Origin: Actinomycetota bacterium
GTDB lineage: Bacteria; Actinomycetota; Acidimicrobiia; Acidimicrobiales; Ilumatobacteraceae
DNA length: 44,039 nucleotides
Reading direction: 5' to 3'
NCBI GenBank assembly: GCA_005788815.1
Contig: SYAZ01000069.1
Location: 1-44,039, forward strand
Part shown: piece by piece, positions 17,610 through 26,942 of the stretch
Position numbering within the stretch: position 1 is the first letter of the stretch
Layout of the letters: each line of letters opens with the position of its first letter
Position numbers and translations under genes: made by a program
Notes under the pieces: generated by a model
What the model saw: the letters and a program-made list of their open reading frames with translations, nothing else
What the model was told of the DNA's origin: nothing
Database searches by the model: none

Positions 17610-18122
17610 ATGGGGGGTATGGAATCTCCCAAACTTCGCTCCCCATTAGCCCGAGCCGTCGTGCCCGTTCTCGGCGGAATTGCCTTCTTTACCCTGTTTT
17701 TCTTGGGTTTGTGGGTTGTTGCCACCGTCATCAATGACCGAGCCGAACCCACCTCGGCCATCGGCAACAAAGTCTTTGAAGTGGGCAAGGTGGAGGTCAT
17801 GGCCAAGTCAATTGCCACAGACGGCCCCCTTCTTCTCCCCGATTTAAAGAGCCCCGACGGGGTGCGCTCCATAGTTCTCGACCACACAGGTGACGACCCA
17901 GCCACCGGCTGGCAGGCCTATTACGGATACCCAGCCGACAGAGATGCAACGTGTCTTGTCACTCATGTTCGCGGAAGTCGAACGTTTACAGATTGCGACG
18001 GACGCACAATTGCGGTGTCGGAACTCACTGCGCCCAACGAAGTGCGACCAATTGTTGAAAATAGAAAGACGCTCTACATCGATCTTCGTGGATTGACTGC
18101 CAGCAACTCAACATTGCCGTAA
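17610..18122 (+). CDS. Membrane-anchored protein of unknown function
   Basis: The protein of about 170 aa starts MGGMESPKLRSPLARAVV. It has one membrane helix (VLGGIAFFTLFFLGLWVVATVI), then an extracytoplasmic domain with LLLPDLKSPDGVRSIVLDH and two cysteines in CLVTHVRGSRTFTDCDGR. That region resembles remnants of a Rieske-like fold but lacks a C-x-H...C-x2-H set, so no cluster is expected. The start may be the ATG at 17610 or 17619; upstream sequence has no clear ribosome-binding site, only a run of G. It is divergent from the B12-subunit gene. I do not recognise a named family. Confidence 0.7.
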   Translation: MGGMESPKLRSPLARAVVPVLGGIAFFTLFFLGLWVVATVINDRAEPTSAIGNKVFEVGKVEVMAKSIATDGPLLLPDLKSPDGVRSIVLDHTGDDPATGWQAYYGYPADRDATCLVTHVRGSRTFTDCDGRTIAVSELTAPNEVRPIVENRKTLYIDLRGLTASNSTLP

Positions 18123-18130
18123 TTGAAAAC

Positions 18131-18559
18131 TTACGAAGCAGCAGTTGCGTCAACTAAGCGAATCGCAAACTCTTCTGCATGCTCTGCGAGATGACCGCGC
18201 TGCAAAGCGAGGCCGCCAACAACGTCGGCGCCAAGTGTCAACAACGTGTTTGTCATGACATTCAGAGACTTGCCCGGATTCAACGCATACGTGCAAAACG
18301 AGACGGCTTTCTTTCCCGACATTGAAGGAAGTTGACGCAATCGATCAATGGCCCATGGCGCCTGACCCACTACAAACAGACCATGCACCCATGTTCCAAC
18401 AATGACTGTGTCTGCATCTTGAATAGATGCGTGGTGTGGCTGCTTCACAGATGAAATGCCAGTGATTGACCAGCCTTCTTGTTGCAAGTTGGCCGCGATC
18501 AGTTCGCCTGCCTTCCATGTGTTGCCAGTAAGACTTTCGATAAGGAGTGCTGCCTTCAT
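18131..18559 (-). CDS. Flavodoxin-like protein
   Basis: This 142-aa protein has a flavodoxin fold. The phosphate-binding loop is ESLTGNTWKAGELIA near the N-terminus, followed by DADTVIVGTWVHG and KKAVSFCTYALNPG, which would contact the FMN ring. It is probably a low-potential electron carrier or small FMN reductase; the partner is unknown. Its stop is 9 bases from the convergent membrane-protein stop, and the helicase gene ends 40 bases behind its start. Confidence 0.8.
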   Translation of the reverse strand: MKAALLIESLTGNTWKAGELIAANLQQEGWSITGISSVKQPHHASIQDADTVIVGTWVHGLFVVGQAPWAIDRLRQLPSMSGKKAVSFCTYALNPGKSLNVMTNTLLTLGADVVGGLALQRGHLAEHAEEFAIRLVDATAAS

Positions 18560-18601
18560 GACTTCATTTCTACTACTGCTGCCAACCGGATTCCGATTTT
18601 T

Positions 18602-20866
18602 CTACATCTTTTTCAGTGGGGCCCACGCTAAAGCCAAGTGTTTGGTGCCCTTGTCACGGAACCGCACTGTGACTTCGGCCTTCTCGCCTGTTCCCTTGAT
18701 TTCAATAACGACACCTTCACCAAAGACTGAGTGTTCGACATCGTCACCCACCTTCAAACCGGTGAGGTGCTCAACATTGCGTGGTTCAGACGGGGCTCGC
18801 ATTGCGCGTTCAGCACGTTTGGCTCCAAAAGTGCGCCCCATTGACTCGTCATCTTCATTGCGTCGCTTGTACGGAGGAATGTCGCCATCGTTCCAGTCGC
18901 CAGTGCTTCGTCCATACGTGCGCCCATGGTCTGCACCGGAATCGACATTGCCTTGACGATCGAATAACTCGGCCGGTACTTCAGCAAGAAAACGCGAGGG
19001 TGGGTTGTACTGAGATTGCCCGTACAACATGCGTTGCCACGCATGCGAGACAAACAAGCGCTCGCGTGCACGTGTTAGCCCCACATACGCAAGGCGACGT
19101 TCTTCTTCTAATTCGTCTGGGTCTAACAATGCACGACTATGCGGAAAGATGCCTTCTTCGCAACCAACGAGGAATACAACGGGATATTCCAAACCTTTTG
19201 CTGAGTGAAGCGTCATCAACACAATGTGATTCTCGGCGTCGAGGTCATCGGTGTCGGCAACTAACGCAACCTGTTCGAGAAACTCCTCCACTTGTGTGAA
19301 TTCCGCAGCAGATCCAATGAGTTCGGCGATGTTTTCCAGGCGACCCGCTGCTTCAACAGAATCTTCTTGCTCTAATTCAGTGATGTAGCCACTGTTATTC
19401 ATTGCCACTTCCAGCAGTGCAGATGGCCCATCGGCAAGAGCCACATTCATTTCATCAATCAGAGTGACAAAAGAAGCGATTCCCTTAATAGCTGCGCCAG
19501 ATACTCCAGCTTCGGACGCGCGTCGCATGGCCTCAACAAATGAGATGGAATGCACCGCTGCAAACGCATCAATTTTTCCGATGCTTGTGTCGCCGATACC
19601 GCGCTTTGGAACATTGAGCACTCGCTTGATGCTGATCTCGTCGAGTGGGTTAGCGCCAGCCTTCAAATATGCAATGGCATCTTTCACTTCGCGACGCTCA
19701 TAGAACTTGGTACCGCCAACAACTTTGTACGGGATGCCCGCACGCATCATTGATTCTTCAATTGCACGGCTCTGCGCGTTGGTGCGATACATCACTGCAA
19801 TATCGCCCCACGCCCGTTTTTCTTTCTTCTGTAGATCCTGGGCGGTGCTTGCCACCCACGACGATTCGTCATATTCGTCTTCAGCGAAATAACGAACGAT
19901 ACGTTCCCCGTCTCCGGCTGATGTCCACAGATCTTTTGGTCGGCGACCGATGTTTTGGGAGATGACAGCATTTGCTGCCGTAAGAATGGTTTGAGTACTG
20001 CGGTAATTCTGGGCCAACACCACCACTGTTGTTTCACCGAATGCATTTTCAAATTGATCAATATTGCGCATGTCGGCACCACGAAACTTGTAGATGCTTT
20101 GGTCGCTATCGCCCACTACACACACATTCTTGTGTTGTTGCCCAAGCAGAAGAACAATACGGTTCTGCGCTTGGTTGGTGTCTTGATATTCGTCAATCAA
20201 GATGTGTTTGAAGCGTTGTTGGAACTGCTGCAACACGGCCGGATGCAATTCAAACAAGCGAACAACGTTGACCAATAGATCGTCGAAATCCATGGCGCCT
20301 GCACGCACAAGACGAGCTTGATATTCACGATAGATCTCTGCGTGACGACGGGCCGCTACATGTTCAGCCGTGTCGAATGCTTTGGCAGGGAAAACTAATT
20401 CGTTCTTCCACAGACTGATACGCGATTGAGATGCTCCTGCCGGAAACTTCTTTGGGTCGAGACCCATATCGCGAATGACATAACCAATGAGACGTTTTGA
20501 GTCTTGCGAGTCGTAAATGGTGAACTGTTTTGGATAATCGATGAGCTCGGCATGTTGACGAAGCATGCGCACACACGATTTGTGAAAGGTAGTAACCCAC
20601 ATATTGCGTGCAACAGGGCCAACCAAATCAGCCACGCGATGACGCATCTCTTCTGCAGCCTTGTTCGTAAATGTGATGGCCAGAATTTCCATGGGGTGAA
20701 TGCCCTGGGAAATGAGCCAGGCGATTCGCTGCGTGAGCACGCGTGTTTTACCCGAGCCAGCACCAGCAACTACCAATAACGGCCCACCGGGGTGATAGAC
20801 GGCCTCTTCTTGGTCGGGGTTGAGTGGAATGTTCACCCCAATAGACGCTTTATGAGACTCAGACAT
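18602..20866 (-). CDS. pcrA: ATP-dependent DNA helicase, UvrD/PcrA family
   Basis: This 754-aa superfamily-1A 3'-5' helicase has motif I GAGSGKT at residues 35-41, motif Ia ITFTNKAAEEM, motif II DEYQDTN at 225-231, motif III GDSDQSIYKFRGA, motif V LMTLHSAKGLEYPVVFL and motif VI AYVGLTRARERLF. The C-terminal region (LKVGDDVEHSVFGEGVVIEIKG) is the Tudor-like domain seen in PcrA and actinobacterial UvrD1, which binds RNA polymerase. It should work in nucleotide-excision repair and in clearing stalled polymerase. The length is typical. Confidence 0.95.
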   Translation of the reverse strand: MSESHKASIGVNIPLNPDQEEAVYHPGGPLLVVAGAGSGKTRVLTQRIAWLISQGIHPMEILAITFTNKAAEEMRHRVADLVGPVARNMWVTTFHKSCVRMLRQHAELIDYPKQFTIYDSQDSKRLIGYVIRDMGLDPKKFPAGASQSRISLWKNELVFPAKAFDTAEHVAARRHAEIYREYQARLVRAGAMDFDDLLVNVVRLFELHPAVLQQFQQRFKHILIDEYQDTNQAQNRIVLLLGQQHKNVCVVGDSDQSIYKFRGADMRNIDQFENAFGETTVVVLAQNYRSTQTILTAANAVISQNIGRRPKDLWTSAGDGERIVRYFAEDEYDESSWVASTAQDLQKKEKRAWGDIAVMYRTNAQSRAIEESMMRAGIPYKVVGGTKFYERREVKDAIAYLKAGANPLDEISIKRVLNVPKRGIGDTSIGKIDAFAAVHSISFVEAMRRASEAGVSGAAIKGIASFVTLIDEMNVALADGPSALLEVAMNNSGYITELEQEDSVEAAGRLENIAELIGSAAEFTQVEEFLEQVALVADTDDLDAENHIVLMTLHSAKGLEYPVVFLVGCEEGIFPHSRALLDPDELEEERRLAYVGLTRARERLFVSHAWQRMLYGQSQYNPPSRFLAEVPAELFDRQGNVDSGADHGRTYGRSTGDWNDGDIPPYKRRNEDDESMGRTFGAKRAERAMRAPSEPRNVEHLTGLKVGDDVEHSVFGEGVVIEIKGTGEKAEVTVRFRDKGTKHLALAWAPLKKM

Positions 20867-20913
20867 GGTCTCGCCATCCTACGAGGCGAGTGTGTCTGGG
20901 CTGTGAATCAGAA

Positions 20914-22146
20914 TTAGGCGCGTGCGTTGACCACGAAAGGCAAGGAACGAGGTCCTCGTACTTGCCCTGTGCTCCACGTAACCATTTCGTTTGGATCGAC
21001 TGAGAAGTCTGGGAAACGCTTCAAGAACACTTCAATAGCAACATTCATTTCAAGGCGAGCCAAGTTTGAACCGAGGCAACGGTGAATACCAAGGCCGAAG
21101 GCGGCATGACGATTCTCTTCACGATCGATTACTACTTCATGAGCATTTGCAAATTGCTTGTCGTCACGGTTTGCCGCGGGGAATGGCAGAAGAACCCAAT
21201 CTTCTTGCTTCATCTGAACGCCGTGAAATTCCATGTCTTCTTTCACAATGCGCGCCATTGTGACCGGGGCATACGCACGAAGGAATTCTTCGATTGCAGC
21301 TGGAATCATGTCTGGGTTTTCTACCAAACGGCGACGGTCAACCGAGTTGCTTGCAAGATGCCACAGTGAAGAACCAATGCCGCTCCATGTGGTGTCGATG
21401 CCAGCAATGAGGAGCAAGATAACTGTTCCAACGGTGTGCTCGAGCGACAACTTCTGACCCATGATTTCTGCGTTAAGCAAGAAGCTGATGAGGTCTTCAC
21501 GTGGGTTCTCCATGTGATCGTTTACGTGATACGCAAGATACTGGTTGAACTCTTCGAACTTGGCCATGCGCTCTTCCGTGCGCTCTTCGCCAATTCCGCT
21601 GAGAACCAAGTTGACCCAACCACGGAATCTGTCACCGTCTTCAACGGGAAGTCCGAGCATGCGTGCAATCACCATTACTGGAATGTGTTGCGAGTACTGC
21701 AGTGCAGCATCGATGTGATTCGCATCGCCCATGTCGTCAATCAATTTGTTACAAATCTCGATGACTTCATCGCGCCAAGGATCAATCTTCTTTGGCGAGA
21801 AGGCTGGGAGCAACAAGCGACGTGCTTCAGCATGGAACGGTGGGTCTGAAGAGATAGGTGGAACTGGTCCGATTGGCGCACCAATACGATCAGGCACTTC
21901 GCTTGGCTTCAATTGACCAACAACTGGACCTTCACTTGAGAAATGATCTGTGTCGTACGCAATCTCGTGCACCATCTCGTGAGTGAGTGGGAGCCATACG
22001 CCGCCGTAACGATTGGTATGTGCAATAGGACAACCAGATGTTTTGAGGTCGTCCCAAATCTTGTGCATGTCAGCTGCGTATGCAGGTGAACCATGATCGA
22101 AGTCGGTCGCCCAGTCTGTGACTGGTCCAAAAACTGTTTCAGCCAT
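20914..22146 (-). CDS. Cytochrome P450
   Basis: This 410-aa heme monooxygenase has the I-helix oxygen-activation motif AGIDTT (248-253), the K-helix E287-x-x-R290, and the heme-binding loop FGLGIHRCLG with C357 as thiolate ligand. It is a soluble class I bacterial P450. I chose the ATG at 22146 because GAGGA lies 6 bases upstream, inside the end of the ferredoxin gene. The ferredoxin ends 2 bases before, so the pair is co-translated. The substrate is unknown; sterol, terpene or fatty-acid hydroxylation is common in this lineage. Confidence 0.93.
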   Translation of the reverse strand: MAETVFGPVTDWATDFDHGSPAYAADMHKIWDDLKTSGCPIAHTNRYGGVWLPLTHEMVHEIAYDTDHFSSEGPVVGQLKPSEVPDRIGAPIGPVPPISSDPPFHAEARRLLLPAFSPKKIDPWRDEVIEICNKLIDDMGDANHIDAALQYSQHIPVMVIARMLGLPVEDGDRFRGWVNLVLSGIGEERTEERMAKFEEFNQYLAYHVNDHMENPREDLISFLLNAEIMGQKLSLEHTVGTVILLLIAGIDTTWSGIGSSLWHLASNSVDRRRLVENPDMIPAAIEEFLRAYAPVTMARIVKEDMEFHGVQMKQEDWVLLPFPAANRDDKQFANAHEVVIDREENRHAAFGLGIHRCLGSNLARLEMNVAIEVFLKRFPDFSVDPNEMVTWSTGQVRGPRSLPFVVNARA

Positions 22147-22148
22147 GA

Positions 22149-22370
22149 CTATTCCTCGATGCTGATTGCAAACTCGGGGCAATTAGCAAGAGCCAATCGC
22201 GCTTTGTCTTCGAGACCGACAGGAACTACCCCATCGTTCAGTTCGAAAGCATTGCCGAGGTCATCGACATCGAATAATTCAGGCGCAAGGGCATAACAAC
22301 GGTTATGGCCTTGGCATTTTGAGGGGTCTACGCGTACTCGCATGTCCATAGCGTAGGCGTTGAGTGCCAT
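22149..22370 (-). CDS. Ferredoxin with a C-x2-H-x2-C cluster motif
   Basis: This 73-aa small ferredoxin has C19-QG-H22-NR-C25 and C64-P, the three-cysteine pattern in which His replaces the second cysteine. Such ferredoxins normally hold a [3Fe-4S] (or His-ligated [4Fe-4S]) cluster and feed electrons to actinobacterial P450s. It is placed directly in front of the P450, its expected partner. The start at 22370 has AAGGG 4 bases upstream; a start at 22343 would give the shorter, more usual 64-aa form. Confidence 0.88.
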   Translation of the reverse strand: MALNAYAMDMRVRVDPSKCQGHNRCYALAPELFDVDDLGNAFELNDGVVPVGLEDKARLALANCPEFAISIEE

Positions 22371-22468
22371 AAAACCCTTGCTGGATGAACTCCGAAATCA
22401 CAAGCACACGAATGCTGACAATCGCTAGCCCCCCCGAGCGTCTGACAACGGCGTGCGAGAATGTGGCC

Positions 22469-23197
22469 GTGGGTGCCCAGCAATTTGTCGTTCTTCTTCC
22501 TCCAACAGAGGGAAAAGCTGTGGGCGGGCAAGCAGATTCGCCTTGGAAACCAAATTCCGGTTCGTTCGGTACCAGCCTCGGGGGTCACCGGAGTGAACTG
22601 ACGGCGCACTTAAAGAAATCAAAAGGCGGAGACCAAAAACTCCTAGGCGTTAGTGGGGCGCACCTAACTCGGGCACAACACGCAAACATGCACCTCGTAA
22701 ATGCACCCTCGTTACCCGCGTGGCAGCGATACACGGGCGTTGTCTGGGATCACCTCGACCTTCCGTCGCTCACTGCTGCGCAACGAGCTTCATTCACAAA
22801 AAGAATTTACGTACCGTCTGGGCTCGCAGGATTAGTACGTGCAGATGACCCGCTACCCGACTACCGCTTGAAGATGGGAGCGCGACTTGCACCATTTGGA
22901 ACACTCTCAAAATGGTGGCGTGATGACATCACTGCTGCACTTGTGAAGGCTCTGAAAGGTCGCGTCGTTCTCGACCTTTTGCCGAATGAACATCGAAGCG
23001 CAATCAATTGGGATCTTGTACCCACTGCATTACGAGTGGACCTAGTAGCGCACTCGGGTGGAATCGTTGGCGGCCACAACGCCAAAGCAGCCAAAGGACT
23101 ACTAGCCCGACATTTGTTCTTGTCTACCGGCACAGATATTCGGCGTACTGTTTCATCATTCAAACATCCTGAGTATTCAGCAAAGGCGACATCGTGA
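22469..23197 (+). CDS. yaaA: YaaA / UPF0246 family peroxide-stress protein
   Basis: The protein of about 242 aa begins near VGAQQFVVLLPPTEGK, matching the YaaA family N-terminus (LLPPSEGK), and keeps the RLKMG core and the VLDLLPNEH and VDLVAHSGGI segments. In E. coli YaaA lowers free iron and protects DNA from peroxide. The start is uncertain: the frame is open to 22385, and GTGs at 22463 and 22469 best fit the family. The stop overlaps the SDR start by 4 bases (GTGA). Confidence 0.8.
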   Translation: MGAQQFVVLLPPTEGKAVGGQADSPWKPNSGSFGTSLGGHRSELTAHLKKSKGGDQKLLGVSGAHLTRAQHANMHLVNAPSLPAWQRYTGVVWDHLDLPSLTAAQRASFTKRIYVPSGLAGLVRADDPLPDYRLKMGARLAPFGTLSKWWRDDITAALVKALKGRVVLDLLPNEHRSAINWDLVPTALRVDLVAHSGGIVGGHNAKAAKGLLARHLFLSTGTDIRRTVSSFKHPEYSAKATS

Positions 23198-23970
23198 CAT
23201 CAACTCAACTTTTTTCTCTCGAAGGAAAAGTCGCAATCATTACTGGCGGAAGCCGCGGGTTGGGCCGTGAGATGGCGCTTGCATTCGCAGATCACGGTGC
23301 AGATGTAGTGATCGCGAGTCGCAAAGTAGAAAACTGCGAAGTTGTTGCAAATGAGATCCGCGCCAAAGGACGCAAGGCATTAGCAATTGGTTACCACGCA
23401 GCATCGTGGGCTGATGCCGACTCGCTCGCTGAACAGGCAATCGCACATTTTGGTCATGTTGATGTTCTGGTGAACAATGCAGGAATGTCACCGCTCTATT
23501 CGTCATTGGTGGACGTGAGTGAAGAGTTGTACGACAAAGTTCTTGGCGTCAACCTCAAAGGACCATTCAGGCTTTCCACCTTGATTGCAACGCACATGTG
23601 TTCTGAACAAGCAGACGGCACAGTTCGCGGTGGCTCCATTATCAATGTTTCTTCTATCGCCAGCCAACGACCATCGCCGAATGAAGTTGTGTATGGCGCA
23701 GCAAAGGCTGCCATCAACAATCTCACTGTTGGTTTAGCGCATACGTTTGGTCCGCATGTTCGAGTGAACTGCATCGTTCCCGGACCGTTTCTGACAGATA
23801 TCTCAAAGGCATGGGACATGGACCGGTTTCGACAAGCAGCAAAAGCCGCATATTCAATGCAGCGTGGAGGCGAACCGCACGAAATTGTCGGGGCTGCGTT
23901 GTACTTGGCCAGTGGTGCAAGCAGTTACACCACTGGAACACTCATCAATGTTGATGGTGGACCAAAGTAA
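23194..23970 (+). CDS. Short-chain dehydrogenase/reductase
   Basis: This 258-aa classical SDR has the nucleotide-binding TGGSRGLG (17-24), NNAG (94-97), catalytic Ser in INVSS (about 153) and Y167-x3-K171. The end of the fold is GTLINVDGGPK. It oxidises or reduces a hydroxy/keto group with NAD(P); the basic and Arg-rich patch after strand 2 (ASRKVE) hints at NADP. The GTG start is coupled to yaaA. The substrate is unknown. Confidence 0.9.
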   Translation: MTSTQLFSLEGKVAIITGGSRGLGREMALAFADHGADVVIASRKVENCEVVANEIRAKGRKALAIGYHAASWADADSLAEQAIAHFGHVDVLVNNAGMSPLYSSLVDVSEELYDKVLGVNLKGPFRLSTLIATHMCSEQADGTVRGGSIINVSSIASQRPSPNEVVYGAAKAAINNLTVGLAHTFGPHVRVNCIVPGPFLTDISKAWDMDRFRQAAKAAYSMQRGGEPHEIVGAALYLASGASSYTTGTLINVDGGPK

Positions 23971-24717
23971 CTACTTCAGTTTTTCTGAGAAAAACTCCAA
24001 CACCCGCTGAACGCTTGGATCGTCTCGTTGCTCAGTCAACACACTGTGATCCTTTGGTGATTGTGATGACAATTCAATTGCGATGAATGCATCACCTAAC
24101 AATGTTCGAAGCGATGAAAACCTGTCGCCCACCAATTTGTCTTTATCAAAACGAAGACCGAGCACTTGGCAGCCATCTGCTGCGCGTTGAGCGATGACCG
24201 CAGCATCATCGGGAGACAAGTTAAGACTTGCAGCACGATCCTTACCGACAGGGAAAGGCAGCGATGGCTGTGACAACACAGGGGCAATCATGATGTCGTC
24301 GACCATCATGCCGAGCGCAAAGCCACCAGAGAAACACATGCCCACAGCACCAACACCTTTGCCGCCAACTTCAGTGTGAAGCGAACGTGCGAGCGCGCGC
24401 AACCAAGAGATGATGGGTGACGTCTTGTTGAGCGCCATCGTGGTGAACTCTTTTGCAACACACACCTTCAGCATCGACTGAGCGAGGTATCCATTGCTCA
24501 CTTCACGACCAGGGGTACCTACGAGATTTGGCATGACAACTGTGAAACCCGCGTTGACTACTTCGTTGGCGAATCGTTCAACTGCCGGCGTAATGCCTGG
24601 AATTTCGTGAACAACAATGACAACCGGACCTTTGCCTTTGCGGTACGTCTCACGAGTGAGAGAGGCGGCAGTAAAAGAACCTCTTGTCCAGCCCTGTAAT
24701 GACGAAACAACTTCCAT
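23971..24717 (-). CDS. Dienelactone-hydrolase-family protein
   Basis: This 248-aa alpha/beta-hydrolase has the cysteine nucleophile in G126-M-C128-F-S-G-G, an oxyanion region at VVHEIPGI, and a late histidine in PKDHSVLTEQR. These are the marks of the dienelactone hydrolase family, which opens lactones or cleaves similar esters. The start has AAAGGG 8 bases upstream, placed over the stop of the preceding APH-like gene, so the two are co-transcribed. Substrate unknown. Confidence 0.85.
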   Translation of the reverse strand: MEVVSSLQGWTRGSFTAASLTRETYRKGKGPVVIVVHEIPGITPAVERFANEVVNAGFTVVMPNLVGTPGREVSNGYLAQSMLKVCVAKEFTTMALNKTSPIISWLRALARSLHTEVGGKGVGAVGMCFSGGFALGMMVDDIMIAPVLSQPSLPFPVGKDRAASLNLSPDDAAVIAQRAADGCQVLGLRFDKDKLVGDRFSSLRTLLGDAFIAIELSSQSPKDHSVLTEQRDDPSVQRVLEFFSEKLK

Positions 24718-24719
24718 GT

Positions 24720-25742
24720 CTATTTCCCTTTCAATGAAGCAAGCGCAGCTTCAGCCAAAGTTTCTGTACCAATCTTTAGTGGCATGAGGTCGACATCATG
24801 ATCACCCATTGCCCCGTGCAAGTAACGCGCATACACGCCTTCTGAAATAACTGCCAAACGAAAACTTGAAAATGCTTTGTAATACCCAATGTTTGAAACA
24901 TCGCGACCTGTGCGAGTCGCATATCTGTTGACAATCTCGTCGTACGTGCGAAAACCCGCGAGACCAGTCGGATCATTTGTGCGTGTCATCTGCATACCTG
25001 GGTCTGTCCAATACACACCGATGTACCCGAGATCTGCAAGAGGATCACCAAGTGTGCAGAGTTCCCAGTCGAGCACGCCTGCAATGTGTCCCGTCTCTAG
25101 ATTCGTCAGACAATTTCCAAAGCGATAATCGCCGTGTGCAATAGACACTCCGTGCTGAACAGGAATATTCTCAGCAAGCAATCGTGCGGCTTCTTCAATC
25201 GCTGGTAACTCACGAGTCTTTGAGTTTGCCCACTGTGTAGACCAACGCTTCACTTGGCGCTCTACATACCCTTCGCGTTTCGCAAGATCTCCAAGACCAA
25301 CAGCATCGATATCTACTGCGTGAAGGTCAGCCAACACATCGACCAAGTGATCTGATGCGGTTGCGCGAAGATGTTCAGGCAGCAATTGACCTTTTTCAGG
25401 ACTGTCTAACACCATGCCTGCGACATACGACATCACATAAAAGGCGGCTCCGTTCACTGACTCATCTGTGCACACACCAAGAGTTTTTGGGACAGGAACT
25501 CCTGTTTTACCAACTGCCGAGATGATGCGATGTTCGCGAGCCATGTCGTGTGCTGTTGCGAGTACATGACCAAGTGGTGGCCGGCGCAACACCATTTGAG
25601 TGCCGTGCGCATCCGCAACGAGAAATGTGAGGTTGCTGCGGCCGCCAGCGATTAACGAATACGAATACGGCCCTTCCACTCCATCAATGTGAGTGTTTAA
25701 CCACGCTTCAACTTTTTCTTCGTCAATGCCTTGCATAGACAC
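24720..25742 (-). CDS. Aminoglycoside-phosphotransferase-fold protein (ACAD10/11-type)
   Basis: This 340-aa protein has the APH kinase fold: a nucleotide loop in YSLIAGGRSNLTFLVAD, the catalytic HGDYRFGNCL with Asp and Asn, and the metal-binding VLDWELCTLGDPLADLGY. This subgroup, often called acyl-CoA-dehydrogenase-associated phosphotransferases, acts on hydroxyacyl-CoA or sugar-like alcohols rather than antibiotics. The start is the GTG at 25742 or the ATG at 25736. It sits upstream of the dienelactone-hydrolase-like gene with a 2-base gap. Confidence 0.87.
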   Translation of the reverse strand: MSMQGIDEEKVEAWLNTHIDGVEGPYSYSLIAGGRSNLTFLVADAHGTQMVLRRPPLGHVLATAHDMAREHRIISAVGKTGVPVPKTLGVCTDESVNGAAFYVMSYVAGMVLDSPEKGQLLPEHLRATASDHLVDVLADLHAVDIDAVGLGDLAKREGYVERQVKRWSTQWANSKTRELPAIEEAARLLAENIPVQHGVSIAHGDYRFGNCLTNLETGHIAGVLDWELCTLGDPLADLGYIGVYWTDPGMQMTRTNDPTGLAGFRTYDEIVNRYATRTGRDVSNIGYYKAFSSFRLAVISEGVYARYLHGAMGDHDVDLMPLKIGTETLAEAALASLKGK

Positions 25743-25757
25743 TGACCGTAGTGCCTG

Positions 25758-26858
25758 TCACCCTGGTCGGGCGACGCCAACTACTTTGTACCAACGAATC
25801 GGGCCAATCTTTACGACGTCGCCACGCTGCGGAGCGTGCACCATAGTGCCGTTACCAAGATAGATACCCACGTGGTGAATCGGAGATCCTGTGAAGATGA
25901 GGTCTCCTGCTTGAGCTAATTGCTTCGGGATGCGCGGCAACGAATTGAACTGCGCACGCGAATTTCTCTTCAGGCCTACTCCGGCCTTACCCCAGGCGTA
26001 TGTTGTGAGTCCCGAACAATCGAATGCTTTTCCTGGAGAACTCATGCCGTACTGATAGGGAACGCCGAGTTGAGACAAAGCAGCACGAATTGCAGACTGA
26101 CTTCGCGCCGACACCTTCGGAAGATTGGCATATCGTTTCTGAATTGATGCGTACTTGCTGTTGTACGAGTTTGCTTCGTTCTTTGCATCAATCAACGCTT
26201 GGGCATCGCGACGGCTTCGCTCTTCACGTAAAAGATCAACCAGGTCGCCCTGAACAGTGGACTGCAATTGTTCATACCGCGATGCAAGCGCTTCTGCAGC
26301 TCCTTGTCGCTTCAATACATTGGAAGCAACATTTTGTGCTTGCACTTTCTTCTTTTCGAGAACTTGCTTTTTCTTTGTGAGTTCAGTCGCTGTTGCATCA
26401 AGCGAATCAGTTGTGAGAGAACCTTGGTTCATTGCGATGGAAGTCAACTGGCCACGCTGCAACGCGTCCTGGATTCCGCCTGATGAAGCGAACAGGTTTG
26501 TCAGTGTGGAGTTGCGTCCGCCATGCATGAACTGCGTAACAGCCGACATGTACAAAGTTCCTCGCATCTGGGCCAGTTGTGATTCTGCAGCAGCAACATC
26601 TGCTTGCGCTCGTTCAATCTCAACAGAGAGGTCGGCCTGTGTCTGGAGGGCTTCGGAGTAGTCCTCACCGAGTGCATTCATTTGGTCAACCAGGTTCTCC
26701 AGTTGGTCAGCAATAGCGGCGGCTTGACGACGTTTGTCATCGATGGAATCGGCAGACGCTCCCGATGGGCCCACCACAATCCCCAGCAACACCCCGACGA
26801 GCAGAATGATGGCGAGAACGGACCTCGAGGATCCCCGGTGGTGGCGGGTTGCGTTCAT
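25758..26858 (-). CDS. Secreted NlpC/P60 peptidoglycan endopeptidase (RipA-like)
   Basis: The 366-aa protein has a signal peptide (SVLAIILLVGVLLGIVVGPSGASA), then about 200 residues of coiled coil like FtsX-binding regions of RipA/PcsB. The C-terminal NlpC/P60 domain has C281 (KAFDCSGLTTYAWG), H329 (HHVGIYLG) and H341 (MVHAPQ), a complete catalytic set. Such enzymes cut peptide stems of peptidoglycan during cell separation. I chose the ATG at 26858; a GTG at 26882 adds eight residues. Confidence 0.9.
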   Translation of the reverse strand: MNATRHHRGSSRSVLAIILLVGVLLGIVVGPSGASADSIDDKRRQAAAIADQLENLVDQMNALGEDYSEALQTQADLSVEIERAQADVAAAESQLAQMRGTLYMSAVTQFMHGGRNSTLTNLFASSGGIQDALQRGQLTSIAMNQGSLTTDSLDATATELTKKKQVLEKKKVQAQNVASNVLKRQGAAEALASRYEQLQSTVQGDLVDLLREERSRRDAQALIDAKNEANSYNSKYASIQKRYANLPKVSARSQSAIRAALSQLGVPYQYGMSSPGKAFDCSGLTTYAWGKAGVGLKRNSRAQFNSLPRIPKQLAQAGDLIFTGSPIHHVGIYLGNGTMVHAPQRGDVVKIGPIRWYKVVGVARPG

Positions 26859-26942
26859 GACCCTTCTAGGGTACTTGGGCACTTCTCATGCCCCCCGTCG
26901 CCCTCTGAGGGCCTTACAGGGCTTGGGAAACAGCCTGTGGGT

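Noticed and set aside
17940-18020. Possible Rieske cluster in the membrane protein (CLVTH...DCDGR)
   Set aside because: The required C-x-H and C-x2-H pairs are not present; only two isolated cysteines are seen.
24720-25742. Aminoglycoside resistance kinase
   Set aside because: The fold is APH-like, but the sequence context and motifs fit the acyl-CoA-dehydrogenase-associated subgroup rather than antibiotic resistance.
26900-26938. Dyads GCCCTC/GAGGGC and ACAGG/CCTGT between guaA and the endopeptidase gene
   Set aside because: Short or bulged stems without a U-rich tract; a weak terminator is possible but not supported.
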